Source: Kiritimatiellia bacterium | Lineage (GTDB): Bacteria; Verrucomicrobiota; Kiritimatiellia; RFP12; UBA1067 | Assembly (NCBI GenBank): GCA_017936245.1 | Contig: JAGBFY010000059.1 | Span: 1 to 6,219, forward strand | Reading direction: 5' to 3' | DNA: 6,219 nt | Shown here: piece by piece, positions 5,361-6,219 of the stretch | Numbering within the stretch: position 1 is the first letter of the stretch | Layout of the letters: every line of letters starts with the position of its first letter | Translations under genes and position numbers: made by a program | Notes under the pieces: model-generated | Told to the model about the DNA's origin: nothing | Databases searched by the model: none | Seen by the model: only the letters and a program-made list of their open reading frames with translations

Positions 5361-6219
5361 TCCGTTTCAGAAAAGAACGGATGTCTTCTTCCAATTTCTT
5401 ATAAATAGGAGCATCTTTGAAACCTGTTTGTTTACGGAGCACAACATCCACATTGAGTAACCGACGTTCGTAACTAGTCAGTTCATTACGGAATTGGGTG
5501 TGGTGTTCTGCCAAACGTTTGATTTCCTCTTCACGTTCCCGACGAAGGGCATTACATACCGGAGTGAGAATCTTCATGGTCACACTTTCCATAATGTGAT
5601 GCCCCTGAATAAACATATAGGTAGTTTCTGGAGTCACACCCAAATAGGTAAATTCGACTTTCATGGCCTCAATTTCATCCCATGCACGAGGATGCTTTTT
5701 TTCCAGATCGCGCAACTTATTCTTCACACGCCTGTCCATTGCCATGAGGGCCTCTTCGGGATAACGAACACTGACATGATCCAGACGGACATACGAACAG
5801 AAGTCCATCAGCGAAAATTCGTTCAAATTACGCTTGCGATAAAACCATACAGACCAAATAAACAACGGATAAGCAATCTGCGAATACAGAGTCATGAATT
5901 CCACAAGGTCAACCAACGGATGATCATTGAGGGTGGCCATAACGCAAGCTTCATGCAAACTCTCGGCATAACACTGGTAGTTTTCGATGGCATAGGCATA
6001 AGTTTGGAAAACATATCGGCTATTATTGATTTGTCGGGAAGTAGATGTCACTCCCTGAAGCAGATAATCATAGTCGCTATCCACACAAGCCACCATATTC
6101 TGTCCCAAACGTGAACCAAGTTGATTCATCAAGACAGATTTTTTCCCTTTGCAAAGTGAATTTCTGGAAGGTAACATTACTTCGAAATAACACGTATCGT
6201 CCTCAAAATCGGCAAAAAC
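5353..6219 (-). CDS. DUF4435 domain protein, TOPRIM-like (N-terminus outside window)
   Basis: 288 C-terminal residues are visible; the reading frame is open to the right edge, so the true start lies outside. The visible N-terminus reads VFADFEDDTCYFEVMLPSR and is followed by GKKSVLM and CVDSDYDYLL. An early Glu (6202-6204) and the DSDYD cluster (Asp at 6079-6081, 6073-6075 and 6067-6069) resemble the acidic motifs of TOPRIM nucleases. Then come YVFQTYAYAIENYQCYAESL, a pattern I associate with DUF4435, a hydrophobic stretch (IAYPLFIWSVWFY) and a charged, probably coiled-coil C-terminus (RREREEEIKRLAEHH). DUF4435 is the domain of AriB, the effector nuclease of the PARIS anti-phage system, which pairs with the AAA ATPase AriA; other DUF4435 proteins sit near ATPases too. 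The would-be partner is off the edge. Codon use is AT-rich like the HAD gene. Family recognition is good; a defence role is inference. Confidence 0.75.
   Translation of the reverse strand, partial: VFADFEDDTCYFEVMLPSRNSLCKGKKSVLMNQLGSRLGQNMVACVDSDYDYLLQGVTSTSRQINNSRYVFQTYAYAIENYQCYAESLHEACVMATLNDHPLVDLVEFMTLYSQIAYPLFIWSVWFYRKRNLNEFSLMDFCSYVRLDHVSVRYPEEALMAMDRRVKNKLRDLEKKHPRAWDEIEAMKVEFTYLGVTPETTYMFIQGHHIMESVTMKILTPVCNALRREREEEIKRLAEHHTQFRNELTSYERRLLNVDVVLRKQTGFKDAPIYKKLEEDIRSFLKRIK
5360..5382. terminator. Possible hairpin between convergent genes
   Basis: ATCCGTT and AACGGAT form a 7-bp stem around a 9-nt loop, starting on the last base of the HAD stop codon. It lies inside the DUF4435 C-terminal coding sequence. 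There is no strong T-run on either strand, so it is only a weak candidate bidirectional terminator. Confidence 0.25.

Noticed and set aside
5494..6114. A plus-strand open frame of about 206 codons opposite the DUF4435 gene.
   Set aside because: The minus-strand frame has coherent family motifs and continues beyond the window edge; the plus frame shows no recognisable domain.

Overview
The window reads as two pieces of different character joined near position 4710. The first three quarters (1-4710) have GC-rich third codon positions, Shine-Dalgarno sites of the AAGGAG type and an IS630-family element. This fits an anaerobic Firmicute, and the protein style makes me favour Negativicutes (Selenomonas/Mitsuokella-like), which is an inference. 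The last quarter (4710-6219) is visibly AT-richer in its codons. It carries a phosphoglycolate phosphatase-like HAD gene and a DUF4435 gene, both in a style I associate with Bacteroidales. The window may therefore be a chimeric contig or may record a transfer.

Layout: 1-509 is the C-terminal half of carbamate kinase (arcC). 510-836 is a degenerate stretch with coding-like fragments I cannot identify. 837-1135 and 2041-2150 are the two halves of a decayed amidohydrolase gene. Between them, at 1136-2038, lies a 903-bp IS630-family insertion sequence with 22-nt imperfect terminal inverted repeats and a TA target duplication. Removing the element and one TA restores the amidohydrolase reading frame exactly. 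The transposase is itself dead, with two small frameshifts and an internal deletion. 2175-3248 is a PfkB-family sugar kinase (KdgK-like), followed after 14 bp by gnd (6-phosphogluconate dehydrogenase, 3263-4714); the gnd ribosome binding site overlaps the kinase stop. The HAD gene (4707-5360) overlaps the gnd stop by 8 bp. A DUF4435 gene runs in from the right edge on the minus strand (6219-5353) and overlaps the HAD gene tail to tail by 8 bp.

How the genes may work together: the kinase and gnd look like a two-gene sugar-acid unit, one phosphorylating a keto-deoxy or related sugar acid and the other oxidising 6-phosphogluconate to ribulose 5-phosphate. Carbamate kinase and the dead amidohydrolase may once have belonged to a nitrogen-compound degradation locus. 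The DUF4435 protein shows TOPRIM-like acidic motifs. DUF4435 is the domain of AriB, the nuclease of the PARIS anti-phage system, so the gene just beyond the right edge is the most interesting thing to look at. No RNA gene or CRISPR array was seen.
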